A stretch of DNA of 64,000 bases, taken from assembly GCF_009857605.1 (NCBI RefSeq), contig NZ_WWCT01000007.1:124001-188000 (forward strand), given 5' to 3'. The notes below the pieces were generated by a model. That model did no database searches. It saw nothing but the letters and a program-made list of their open reading frames with translations, and was not told the origin of the DNA. Shown one piece after another: positions 55,397 to 64,000 of this stretch. A program made the position numbers and the translations under genes. This stretch comes from Duganella levis (GTDB taxonomy: Bacteria; Pseudomonadota; Gammaproteobacteria; Burkholderiales; Burkholderiaceae_D). Within the stretch, counting starts at the first letter, position 1. The number at the start of each line of letters is the position of its first letter.

Positions 55397-56518
55397 ATGA
55401 AACAAGCCGTCATCAGCGGTACCGGCCTCTTCACGCCAGCGCAGTCGATCAGCAACGAAGAGCTGGTGATCTGCTTCAACACCTATGTCGAACAGTTCAA
55501 CGCCGACAACGCCGCCGCCATTGCGGACGGCACGGTGACGGCGTTGGAACCGTCCAGCGTGGCCTTCATCGAAAAAGCGTCCGGCATCAAGGCCCGCTAC
55601 GTGATGGAAAAAGCCGGCATCCTCGATCCGAAGCGCATGGTCTCGCACATCCCCGAGCGCGCCGACGAAGAACTGTCGCTGCAAGCGGAAATCTGCGTGG
55701 CCGCCGCCAACCAGGCGCTGGACCGCGCCGGCCGCACCGCCGCCGACATCGACATGGTGCTGGTGGCCTGCTCCAATATGCAGCGCGGCTACCCGGCCAT
55801 GGCGGTCGAGGTGCAAGGCGCGCTGGGCATCGACGGCTACGGCTTCGACATGAACGTGGCCTGCTCGTCGGCCACCTTCGGCATCCAGCAGGCGGTGGCG
55901 GCGGTGCAGAGCGGCCAGGCGCGCGCGGTGCTGGTGCTGAATCCGGAAATCACCTCGGGCCACCTGAACTGGCGCGACCGCGACAGCCACTTCATCTTCG
56001 GCGACGCCTGCACGGCGATGGTCATCGAAGCGGCCGACACAGCCAAGGGTACGCACTGCTGGGAAATCCTGGATACCAAGCTGAAGACCAGCTTCTCCAA
56101 CAACATCCGCAACAACTTCGGCTTCCTCAACCGCTTCGACGAAGCCGGCATCGGCCAGCCGGACAAGCTGTTCCGCCAGCAGGGCCGCAAGGTGTTCAAG
56201 GACGTTTGCCCGATGGCGGCCGAGATGATCAAGGACACCATCACCCACGCCGGCCTGGAAGTCCCGCAGGTCAAGCGCTTCTGGCTGCACCAGGCCAACC
56301 TGAACATGAACCTGCTGATCAGCCGCCTGGTGCTGGGCCGCGACTCCGAGCCGGGCGAAGCACCGGTGATCCTGGACGAATACGCCAACACCTCGTCGGC
56401 CGGTTCGATCATCGCCTTCCACAAGCATTCCGACGACATGGCAGCAGGCGAACTGGGCGTCATCTGCTCCTTCGGCGCCGGCTACTCGATCGGCTGCGTG
56501 GTGGTGAAGCGCATCTAA
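55397..56518 (+). CDS. Beta-ketoacyl-ACP synthase III-like enzyme
   Basis: A 373-residue thiolase-fold enzyme. The triad is Cys in [13 protein letters not shown], His in [11 protein letters not shown] and Asn in [11 protein letters not shown], as in FabH. It is about 50 residues longer than housekeeping FabH, with extra sequence after [24 protein letters not shown]. It would condense an acyl-CoA with malonyl-ACP. No acyl carrier protein or other fab genes are adjacent, so it may serve a specialised acyl product or a variant initiation step. The MocR gene follows by 24 bp. Confidence 0.9.
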   Translation: MKQAVISGTGLFTPAQSISNEELVICFNTYVEQFNADNAAAIADGTVTALEPSSVAFIEKASGIKARYVMEKAGILDPKRMVSHIPERADEELSLQAEICVAAANQALDRAGRTAADIDMVLVACSNMQRGYPAMAVEVQGALGIDGYGFDMNVACSSATFGIQQAVAAVQSGQARAVLVLNPEITSGHLNWRDRDSHFIFGDACTAMVIEAADTAKGTHCWEILDTKLKTSFSNNIRNNFGFLNRFDEAGIGQPDKLFRQQGRKVFKDVCPMAAEMIKDTITHAGLEVPQVKRFWLHQANLNMNLLISRLVLGRDSEPGEAPVILDEYANTSSAGSIIAFHKHSDDMAAGELGVICSFGAGYSIGCVVVKRI

Positions 56519-56542
56519 ACAGCACGGCGCGCAGAGCCAGTC

Positions 56543-57991
56543 ATGGATTTTCTTCGGCTGGACAGCAGCGCGGCTGAGCCGCTTTATCGGCAGATTTATA
56601 CGCGTTTTCGCGGCGCGATTGCGGATGGCTTGTTGCAGCCGGGGGATCGCATTCCGGCTGCACGGGCGTTGGCGGTGGAATTGGGGCTGGCGCGCGGTAC
56701 GGTGGAATCGGCCTATGCGCTGCTGACGGCGGAAGGCTATGTGGAGGCGCGCGGACAGGCTGGCACGGTGGTGACGCCGGCCTTGGCGCGACGTCCGGCC
56801 GGGACCGTGCCTTCGTCATCGCCGGCCTCGGCACCGGCGGCCCGCGCCACGCCCGCCCTCGCACCCGCGCACAGCCAGCTGGGCGACGCCGCCTCGTCCA
56901 CCAAGCCGTTCCAGATGGGCATTCCGGCGCTGGACGCTTTCCCGCGCAAGGTATGGGCACGGCTGGCCGCACGCGCGGCACGCGCCATGCAGCCGCAGGA
57001 CATGATCTACCCCGCCTGGGCCGGCCTGCCGGAACTGCGCATCGCCATCGCCACCTATCTGCAACTCGCGCGCGGCATTCACTGCACGCCGTCGCAGGTG
57101 TTCATCACCAGCGGCTACCGCAACAGCATGGAACTCATCACGCGCGCCCTGCTCAAGCCCGGCGACAGCGTGTGGGTTGAAGATCCCGGCTATCCGCCCA
57201 CCAGCGACCTGCTACGCGAAACCGGCATGCAGCCCGTACCGGTACAGGTGGATGCCGATGGCCTGATGGTGGCGCACGGCATCGCCACCGCGCCGCGCGC
57301 ACAGGCCGCCGTCGTCACGCCCGCGCATCAAAGCCCGCTGTGCGTCTCGTTGTCGCTGCCACGCCGTCTGGCGTTGCTGGACTGGGCTGCGCAAGCCGGC
57401 GCCTGGATCGTGGAAGACGACTACGACGGCGAATACCGCTACGTCAGCCGCCCGCTGCCGGCGCTGCAAAGCCTGGACCGCAATGGCCGCGTGCTGTACT
57501 CCGGCACCTTCAGCAAGGTGCTGTTCCCGGCGCTGCGGCTGGCCTACCTGGTGGTGCCGCCGGCGCAGGTGCCGCGTTTTGACCACATCAGCCGCACCCT
57601 CGCCATGGCCGGGCCGGCGCTGATGCAGCACATCGTCACCGACTTCATGAACGAAGGCCACTTCGCCCGCCACATCCAGCGCATGCGCCGGCTGTACGCC
57701 GAGCGCCGCCAGATCACCGCCGACGGCCTGTCGTCGGTGCTGGGCAAGCATATGCAGGTCGAGCCGCAACCGGGCGGCATGCATCTGGTGCTGCGCATGA
57801 AAGGCCGCCACACCGACCGCGCGCTGGCGCAACGCATGATCGAACATGGCATGTCGGCGCTGGCGCTGTCCGAGCGCGGCGTGCTGCCGCATACGGCGTC
57901 CGCCTCGGCGCTGCTGCTGGCCTTTACCAATATCGATACGCCGGAACGCGCACGTGAACTGGGCAAGAGCATTTTGAAAATCATGGCCTAG
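56543..57991 (+). CDS. MocR-type regulator (GntR HTH fused to PLP aminotransferase)
   Basis: A 482-residue fusion protein. The GntR winged helix is at residues 10-75 (YRQIYTRFRGAIADGLLQPG, LARGTVESAYALLTAEGYV). A proline/alanine linker follows, then a class-I aminotransferase domain with the PLP Lys in YSGTFSKVLFPALRLAYLV and aspartate in EDDYDGEYRY. Such proteins sense an amine or PLP-reactive ligand. The AhpD-like gene 82 bp downstream, preceded by ATGGYCY repeats, is a plausible target. Confidence 0.94.
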   Translation: MDFLRLDSSAAEPLYRQIYTRFRGAIADGLLQPGDRIPAARALAVELGLARGTVESAYALLTAEGYVEARGQAGTVVTPALARRPAGTVPSSSPASAPAARATPALAPAHSQLGDAASSTKPFQMGIPALDAFPRKVWARLAARAARAMQPQDMIYPAWAGLPELRIAIATYLQLARGIHCTPSQVFITSGYRNSMELITRALLKPGDSVWVEDPGYPPTSDLLRETGMQPVPVQVDADGLMVAHGIATAPRAQAAVVTPAHQSPLCVSLSLPRRLALLDWAAQAGAWIVEDDYDGEYRYVSRPLPALQSLDRNGRVLYSGTFSKVLFPALRLAYLVVPPAQVPRFDHISRTLAMAGPALMQHIVTDFMNEGHFARHIQRMRRLYAERRQITADGLSSVLGKHMQVEPQPGGMHLVLRMKGRHTDRALAQRMIEHGMSALALSERGVLPHTASASALLLAFTNIDTPERARELGKSILKIMA

Positions 57992-58030
57992 TTCAAATGC
58001 CTATTTATGGCCCTTCCTGCATGGTCCATG
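57983..58030. promoter_or_regulatory. Candidate MocR-binding repeats
   Basis: ATGGCCT (57983-57989, in the last codons of the MocR gene), ATGGCCC (58007-58013) and ATGGTCC (58021-58027) are near-identical direct repeats. The last is also part of the palindrome CATGG-T-CCATG (58020-58030). MocR proteins often bind direct repeats ahead of a neighbour gene. Confidence 0.35.
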
Positions 58031-58073
58031 AAAGCGCACAATGATTCCATCGTAACCCACCAAGGACATCATC

Positions 58074-58520
58074 ATGAGCAAGCGTCTGGAAGTATTCAAA
58101 TTTGCCCCCGCCGCCTACAAAGGCTTCGGCGCCGTCAAGGACTATGTCTCGTCGGCGCTGCCGGGCGAGCTGCTGGAACTGGTCAACCTGCGCGTCTCGC
58201 AGATCAACGGCTGCGCCTACTGCATCGACATGCACACCCGCGACCTGCTCAAGAACGGCGTCAAGATCGACAAGGTGGCGCTGGTGCCGGTGTGGGAAGA
58301 AGCGGCCGCGCTGTTCAGCGACAAGGAACGCGCCGCACTGGCCTGGGCCGAAGTGGTCACCCGCGTCGAACAAAGCAAGGTGCCGGATGCCGACTACCAG
58401 GCCGCGCTGGCAGTGCTGAGCGAACAGGAACTGGCCGACATCACCGTCGCCGTCGCGCTGATGAACGCCTTCAACCGCTTCGGCGTCAGCATGCGCATGC
58501 AGCCGGCCGCACTGGCTTAA
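58074..58520 (+). CDS. Carboxymuconolactone decarboxylase / AhpD-family protein
   Basis: A 148-residue protein with AhpD-core CxxC and His in NGCAYCIDMHTRDLLKNG (about residues 43-60). An AALAWAEVVTRVE helix and a C-terminal NRFGVSMRMQP follow. It is of the shorter YnjA-like type, distinct from the protein at 8979. AAGGACATCATC precedes the ATG. It probably reduces peroxides or handles oxidised small molecules, under the upstream MocR regulator. Its stop overlaps the converging gene by 4 bp. Confidence 0.9.
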   Translation: MSKRLEVFKFAPAAYKGFGAVKDYVSSALPGELLELVNLRVSQINGCAYCIDMHTRDLLKNGVKIDKVALVPVWEEAAALFSDKERAALAWAEVVTRVEQSKVPDADYQAALAVLSEQELADITVAVALMNAFNRFGVSMRMQPAALA

Positions 58521-59161
58521 TTGGCCGGCCGTGCTACCCAGCCGCTGTTGGTCTGCTTGATGCGCGCTTTGGAGTGCCTGAACGGCATCAGGATCTCAAA
58601 CGCGTAGTCGATCACGCCGGCCAGCGGCTGTCCTTGCGCGCCGGTGGTATAGCGCGTGATGATGGTGGCATCCATCATCAACGGCGCGTGCACGGTGACC
58701 ACCATCTGGCGCGGCGCGCCCGAGGCAGGATCCACCCACAGCTTCATTGTGGCTTTTTGCAAAGCCTGGTCAGCCCGGCTCTCAAACACGGTGCAAGGGA
58801 CGCCGTCCAGCGACTGGCCGTCGGTGCGCGTCGGCGTGTTGGCCGTCGCCTCCTCTGACAACGTGTTGAATTTATCCAGGAAGCTCAGGTCCGCCGCCGA
58901 CTTTTTCTCATCCGGCGGCTCCTGGCGCACCAGCGCATACGCCGGCTTGCCCTTCTCCCAGCCGCGCAGCCGCATGCTGGACACCTCGTGTTTCACTACG
59001 CCGTCCTTGTCAACGTCACTGACCGTCTCAATCTCGCCAGCCGCCCATTTGCGCGAGGCTTCGAGTTGCGCCAGCGTGCTTTTCCACAGTGCGCCGTTGT
59101 CCTGCGCATGCAACGGCGCCAGCGCGCCGGCCAGGATAAGAATGGCTAAGATTTTCTTCAT
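58517..59161 (-). CDS. Secreted hypothetical protein
   Basis: A 214-residue protein with a signal peptide (MKKILAILILAGALAPLHAQ). The mature part has beta-rich features such as GVPCTVFESRADQALQKATM and LWVDPASGAPRQMVVTVHAP, reminiscent of LolA/outer-membrane lipoprotein-sorting-like folds that measure lipid-like ligands, but no firm family. There is one Cys only. It is divergent from the antiporter gene at 59278. Confidence 0.75.
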   Translation of the reverse strand: MKKILAILILAGALAPLHAQDNGALWKSTLAQLEASRKWAAGEIETVSDVDKDGVVKHEVSSMRLRGWEKGKPAYALVRQEPPDEKKSAADLSFLDKFNTLSEEATANTPTRTDGQSLDGVPCTVFESRADQALQKATMKLWVDPASGAPRQMVVTVHAPLMMDATIITRYTTGAQGQPLAGVIDYAFEILMPFRHSKARIKQTNSGWVARPAN

Positions 59162-59277
59162 GCGCCAAGCGTAATCCCAACTAGATTTTTAAGCAACGAT
59201 ACCGTTTTGGCAGGCTGGCGGACAGCGTATGTTAATCTCAGGGTTTCCCTTACCATTTTTGAAGGATCCCCCCACGC

Positions 59278-60999
59278 ATGCCCCACAATATCAGCCTGAT
59301 TACCACGATCGCCGCCGCACTGGGAGCTGGTCTCCTGTTCGGTTATCTTGCAACGCGCCTCAAGCTGCCGGCGCTGGTGGGTTATCTCGCTGCGGGCATT
59401 ATCATTGGTCCGGCCACGCCGGGCTACGTGGCGGATGCCGCCCTGGCCGGCCAGCTGGCCGAAATCGGCGTGATGCTGATGATGTTCGGCGTCGGCCTGC
59501 ACTTCTCGCTGGATGACCTGTGGGACGTGCGCAAGGTGGCGCTGCCCGGCGCCATCCTGCAGATCGCCGTCGCCACCGCGCTGGGCATGGGACTGGCCCA
59601 CTTCTGGGGCTGGACCATCGGCGGCGGCCTGGTATTCGGCCTGGCGCTGTCCGTGGCCAGCACCGTGGTGCTGCTGCGCGCACTGGAAGAACGCGGCATC
59701 CTCGATAGCTTCAACGGCCGCATCGCGGTCGGCTGGCTGGTGGTGGAAGACCTGGTGACGGTGCTGGTACTGGTGCTGCTGCCGGCGCTGGCCGGCTCGC
59801 TCGGCGGGGAAGTAATCGATGCCGCCGGCGGCCATGGCGGCGGCAGCGGCAACCTGTGGACCACGCTGGCCATCACCCTCGGCCAGGTCGCCGCCTTCAT
59901 CGTGCTGATGCTGGTGGTGGGCCGCAAGCTGTTCCCGTGGATTCTGTGGCAAGTGGCGCGCACCGGTTCGCGCGAACTGTTCACGCTGTGCGTGATCGCC
60001 GCCGCCGTCGGTATCGCCTACGCTTCGACCCACTACTTCGGCGTGTCGTTCGCGCTGGGCTCCTTCTTTGCCGGCATGGTGCTGCGCGAATCGGCACTGG
60101 CGCACCGCGCCGCCGAAGAATCGCTGCCGCTGCGCGATGCCTTCGCGGTGCTGTTCTTCGTTTCGGTCGGCATGCTGTTCGAGCCGTCGATCCTGACCGA
60201 GCAGCCACTCAAGCTGCTGGCGGTGGTGGCCATCATCATCGTCGGCAAATCGGTGGCGGCCTTCCTGCTGGTGCTGCTGCTGCGCTACCCGGCCAAGACC
60301 GCGCTGATGGTGTCGGCCAGCCTGGCGCAGATCGGCGAGTTCTCCTTCATCCTGGCCGCGCTGGGCGTGTCGCTGAAACTGATGCCGGTGGAGGGCCAGA
60401 GCCTGATCCTGGCCGGCGCCATCATCTCCATCGCCCTGAACCCGGTGGTGTTCCGCATCACCCAGCCGCTGGAACGCTGGTTGAGCAAGGACCACGGCCT
60501 GGCCGCCAAATTCGACCGCACCGCCGACCCGCTGGCCGAGCTGCCGATGAACGTGCCGCACGAGCACCTGCGCGACCAGGTGGTGCTGGTGGGTTACGGC
60601 CGCGTAGGCCGCCGCATCGCCGCCTCGCTGAAGGAGCGAGGCATTCCTTACGTGGTAGCGGAGCAGAACCGCGAAGTGGTCGACCAGCTGCGCAAGGAAG
60701 GCACGCCGGCGGTTGCGGGCAATGCCGGCGAGCCGGCGGTGCTGATCCAGGCCCACATCGCCCATGCAGCGATGCTGGTGATCGCTACGCCGGATACCTT
60801 CCACGTGCGCGCCATGATCGAAACCGCGCGCGCGCTCAATCCCACCATCAAGACCGTGGTACGCACCCATAACGACGCCGAGGCCGACCTGCTGCGCAGC
60901 GAACGCGCCGGCGAAATCTTCATGGGCGAGCAGGAACTGGCCAAGGGCATGACCGCCTACGTGATAGACACGCTCAAGAAAACCGACCACGCGCACTGA
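59278..60999 (+). CDS. ybaL: CPA2 monovalent cation:proton antiporter with TrkA-N domain (YbaL type)
   Basis: A 573-residue membrane protein. About 12-13 helices form the Na+/H+ exchanger domain (LVGYLAAGIIIGPATPGYVAD, LMMFGVGLHFSLDDLW, SVASTVVLLRALEERG). A cytoplasmic RCK/TrkA-N domain has the NAD-binding motif QVVLVGYGRVGRRIAASL near residue 435. There is no TrkA-C domain, as in YbaL/RosB rather than KefB. It likely exports K+ or other cations in exchange for protons. Its last base is the A of the next gene's start codon. Confidence 0.92.
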   Translation: MPHNISLITTIAAALGAGLLFGYLATRLKLPALVGYLAAGIIIGPATPGYVADAALAGQLAEIGVMLMMFGVGLHFSLDDLWDVRKVALPGAILQIAVATALGMGLAHFWGWTIGGGLVFGLALSVASTVVLLRALEERGILDSFNGRIAVGWLVVEDLVTVLVLVLLPALAGSLGGEVIDAAGGHGGGSGNLWTTLAITLGQVAAFIVLMLVVGRKLFPWILWQVARTGSRELFTLCVIAAAVGIAYASTHYFGVSFALGSFFAGMVLRESALAHRAAEESLPLRDAFAVLFFVSVGMLFEPSILTEQPLKLLAVVAIIIVGKSVAAFLLVLLLRYPAKTALMVSASLAQIGEFSFILAALGVSLKLMPVEGQSLILAGAIISIALNPVVFRITQPLERWLSKDHGLAAKFDRTADPLAELPMNVPHEHLRDQVVLVGYGRVGRRIAASLKERGIPYVVAEQNREVVDQLRKEGTPAVAGNAGEPAVLIQAHIAHAAMLVIATPDTFHVRAMIETARALNPTIKTVVRTHNDAEADLLRSERAGEIFMGEQELAKGMTAYVIDTLKKTDHAH

Positions 61000-61781
61000 T
61001 GAAAAAAACTGTATTTGCCTTGTTGGCGTTCACCGTCTTGAGTGTAGTGACGCCAGCCCAATCGGCCACCCAGTCCGACGAACGGCCGGAGATCCCGGTC
61101 TTCATCCCCGAGCAGCTGGAACCGAATGGCCAGCCGTCCGTGGGCATGGTGACCATGAGCGGCCTCATCGATCTGCTGGCGGCTGAATCGGGGCTGAAGC
61201 TGGTGGTGCATCCCTATCCGTGGCGCCGCGCGCAGATGAAGGCGAAGAAAGGCGAAGGCCTGCTGTTCGGCGCCGCCGAAACCCCGGAACGCCTCCCCTT
61301 CTTCAGCTTCACCAAGCCGCTGTATGAGGTCAACCAGTGGCTGGTGACGACGGCGCAGCGGCCGATCGATTTCCGCAGCTGGGAAGACTTGCGCGGCAAG
61401 GTGATCTCGATTACCAGCGGCGCCCAGTTCGGCCCCGAGTTCGAGGCCCAGCGCGGCAAGACCTTCACTGTCGAGGAAAATGCCATCACGCTCGCGAGCC
61501 GCTTCAAGATGCTCGACAACGGCCGCGTGGACGCGGTGCTCGTCGATAACAACCGCACCCCGCAGCAGCTGGAAACCCGCCTGAATTGCCTGTTCCCCGG
61601 CGCCAGCAAATGGGTGGTGACGACGCGCCCGGTCAACGCCGAACCGGCGGTGATCGCGGTGCCGAAAGCCTCGTCCTTCAATAGCTATATACCGCAGATG
61701 AACGAGGCGATCGATCGCCTGAGCAAGACGCACGCGGTGCTGAAGTACCTGGCCAAGCGCAGCGCCGAGATCACCTGCTAG
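60999..61781 (+). CDS. Periplasmic solute-binding-like protein (SBP family 3)
   Basis: A 260-residue protein, coupled to the antiporter by TGATG. The signal peptide ends PAQSATQS. The two-lobed type-3 binding fold shows in LAAESGLKLVVHPYPWRRAQ, PFFSFTKPLYEVNQWLV, LRGKVISITSGAQFGPEFE and LDNGRVDAVLVDNN. There is no permease or ATPase nearby, so it is probably a stand-alone binding or sensor protein rather than part of a transporter. Two Cys (NCLFPG and the C-terminal Cys) may form a disulfide. Confidence 0.85.
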   Translation: MKKTVFALLAFTVLSVVTPAQSATQSDERPEIPVFIPEQLEPNGQPSVGMVTMSGLIDLLAAESGLKLVVHPYPWRRAQMKAKKGEGLLFGAAETPERLPFFSFTKPLYEVNQWLVTTAQRPIDFRSWEDLRGKVISITSGAQFGPEFEAQRGKTFTVEENAITLASRFKMLDNGRVDAVLVDNNRTPQQLETRLNCLFPGASKWVVTTRPVNAEPAVIAVPKASSFNSYIPQMNEAIDRLSKTHAVLKYLAKRSAEITC

Positions 61782-61791
61782 CTGTTCGCTG

Positions 61792-63873
<2,082 letters not shown>

Positions 63874-63935
63874 CTACTAAAAAGTCCGTGCGTGCTGCGC
63901 TTGTATTCTGCCACCCTTTACCGTACGCTGGCCAA

Positions 63936-64000
63936 ATGATGCGATTCCTTGTGTTTTTGTTGTTGGGTGTGACCGCCCCGGTGATGGCGCAGGCACCAAA
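63936..64000 (+). CDS. Start of a secreted protein (cut by window edge)
   Basis: Only about 21 codons are visible: MMRFLVFLLLGVTAPVMAQ, a textbook signal peptide with cleavage after MAQ or nearby. The start may be either of the two consecutive ATG codons (63936 or 63939); no strong ribosome site is seen. The product cannot be named. Confidence 0.6.
   Translation, partial: MMRFLVFLLLGVTAPVMAQAP

Overview
The window is high-GC, densely coding bacterial DNA. Several features fit a betaproteobacterium of the Oxalobacteraceae (Duganella/Massilia/Janthinobacterium type): many TonB-dependent receptors tied to polymer-degrading enzymes, a bacteriophytochrome, abundant multidomain sensor kinases, MocR/LysR/AraC/TetR/GntR/LacI regulators, and a Burkholderiales-like gene style. 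This placement is an inference from gene content; there is no rRNA in the window to confirm it. I see one tRNA, no CRISPR array, no insertion sequence and no origin.

Layout. 1-5.1 kb: a sugar locus with a GH65 disaccharide phosphorylase (cut by the left edge), a LacI regulator and a TonB-dependent receptor (TBDT), with two tandem LacI-type operators in the divergent gap. 5.1-12.5 kb: assorted genes, namely a metallo-beta-lactamase-fold hydrolase with its TetR regulator, a MoaD-like protein coupled to a BNR-repeat protein, an AhpD-like protein facing an AraC regulator, a ferredoxin, and a PAS chemoreceptor. 12.6-20.5 kb: a purine uptake and catabolism locus. A BMP-type ABC transporter (two permeases and an ATPase) runs left. 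A GntR/FCD regulator, Tsx-like channel, BMP binding protein, Rieske oxygenase and guanine-deaminase-like enzyme run right. The control region carries GntR boxes, two sigma-54-like promoters and a large compound dyad.

20.7-27.2 kb: an EF-hand protein and a four-gene signalling operon (CHASE3 hybrid kinase, CheR, CheB, REC-kinase). 27.2-27.9 kb: a small AT-richer patch with what look like an orphan toxin tail and an immunity protein. 27.9-35.7 kb: a TauD dioxygenase with a LysR regulator, then a two-component system leading directly into a membrane sugar/alcohol dehydrogenase operon (subunit 3, GMC flavoprotein, triheme cytochrome c). 35.8-42.4 kb: a bacteriophytochrome, then a GH30 glucanase-TBDT pair under a LacI-type operator. 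42.7 kb: tRNA-Arg(CCG). 43-44 kb: cytochrome c5 and a lipoprotein. 44.2-52.8 kb: three tandem M13 metallopeptidases behind a TBDT. 52.9-64 kb: a Spy/CpxP-like protein, CtpA protease, KAS III, a MocR regulator, an AhpD-like protein, a YbaL-type antiporter with a periplasmic binding protein, FadH, and the first codons of a secreted protein.

The most rewarding part is the purine locus. Its Rieske oxygenase (HpxD-like by context) and CDA-fold deaminase could together turn guanine into xanthine and then urate without a molybdenum xanthine dehydrogenase, apparently under sigma-54 (nitrogen) control. Functional assignments rest on motifs read by eye and on neighbourhood; no database search was run.
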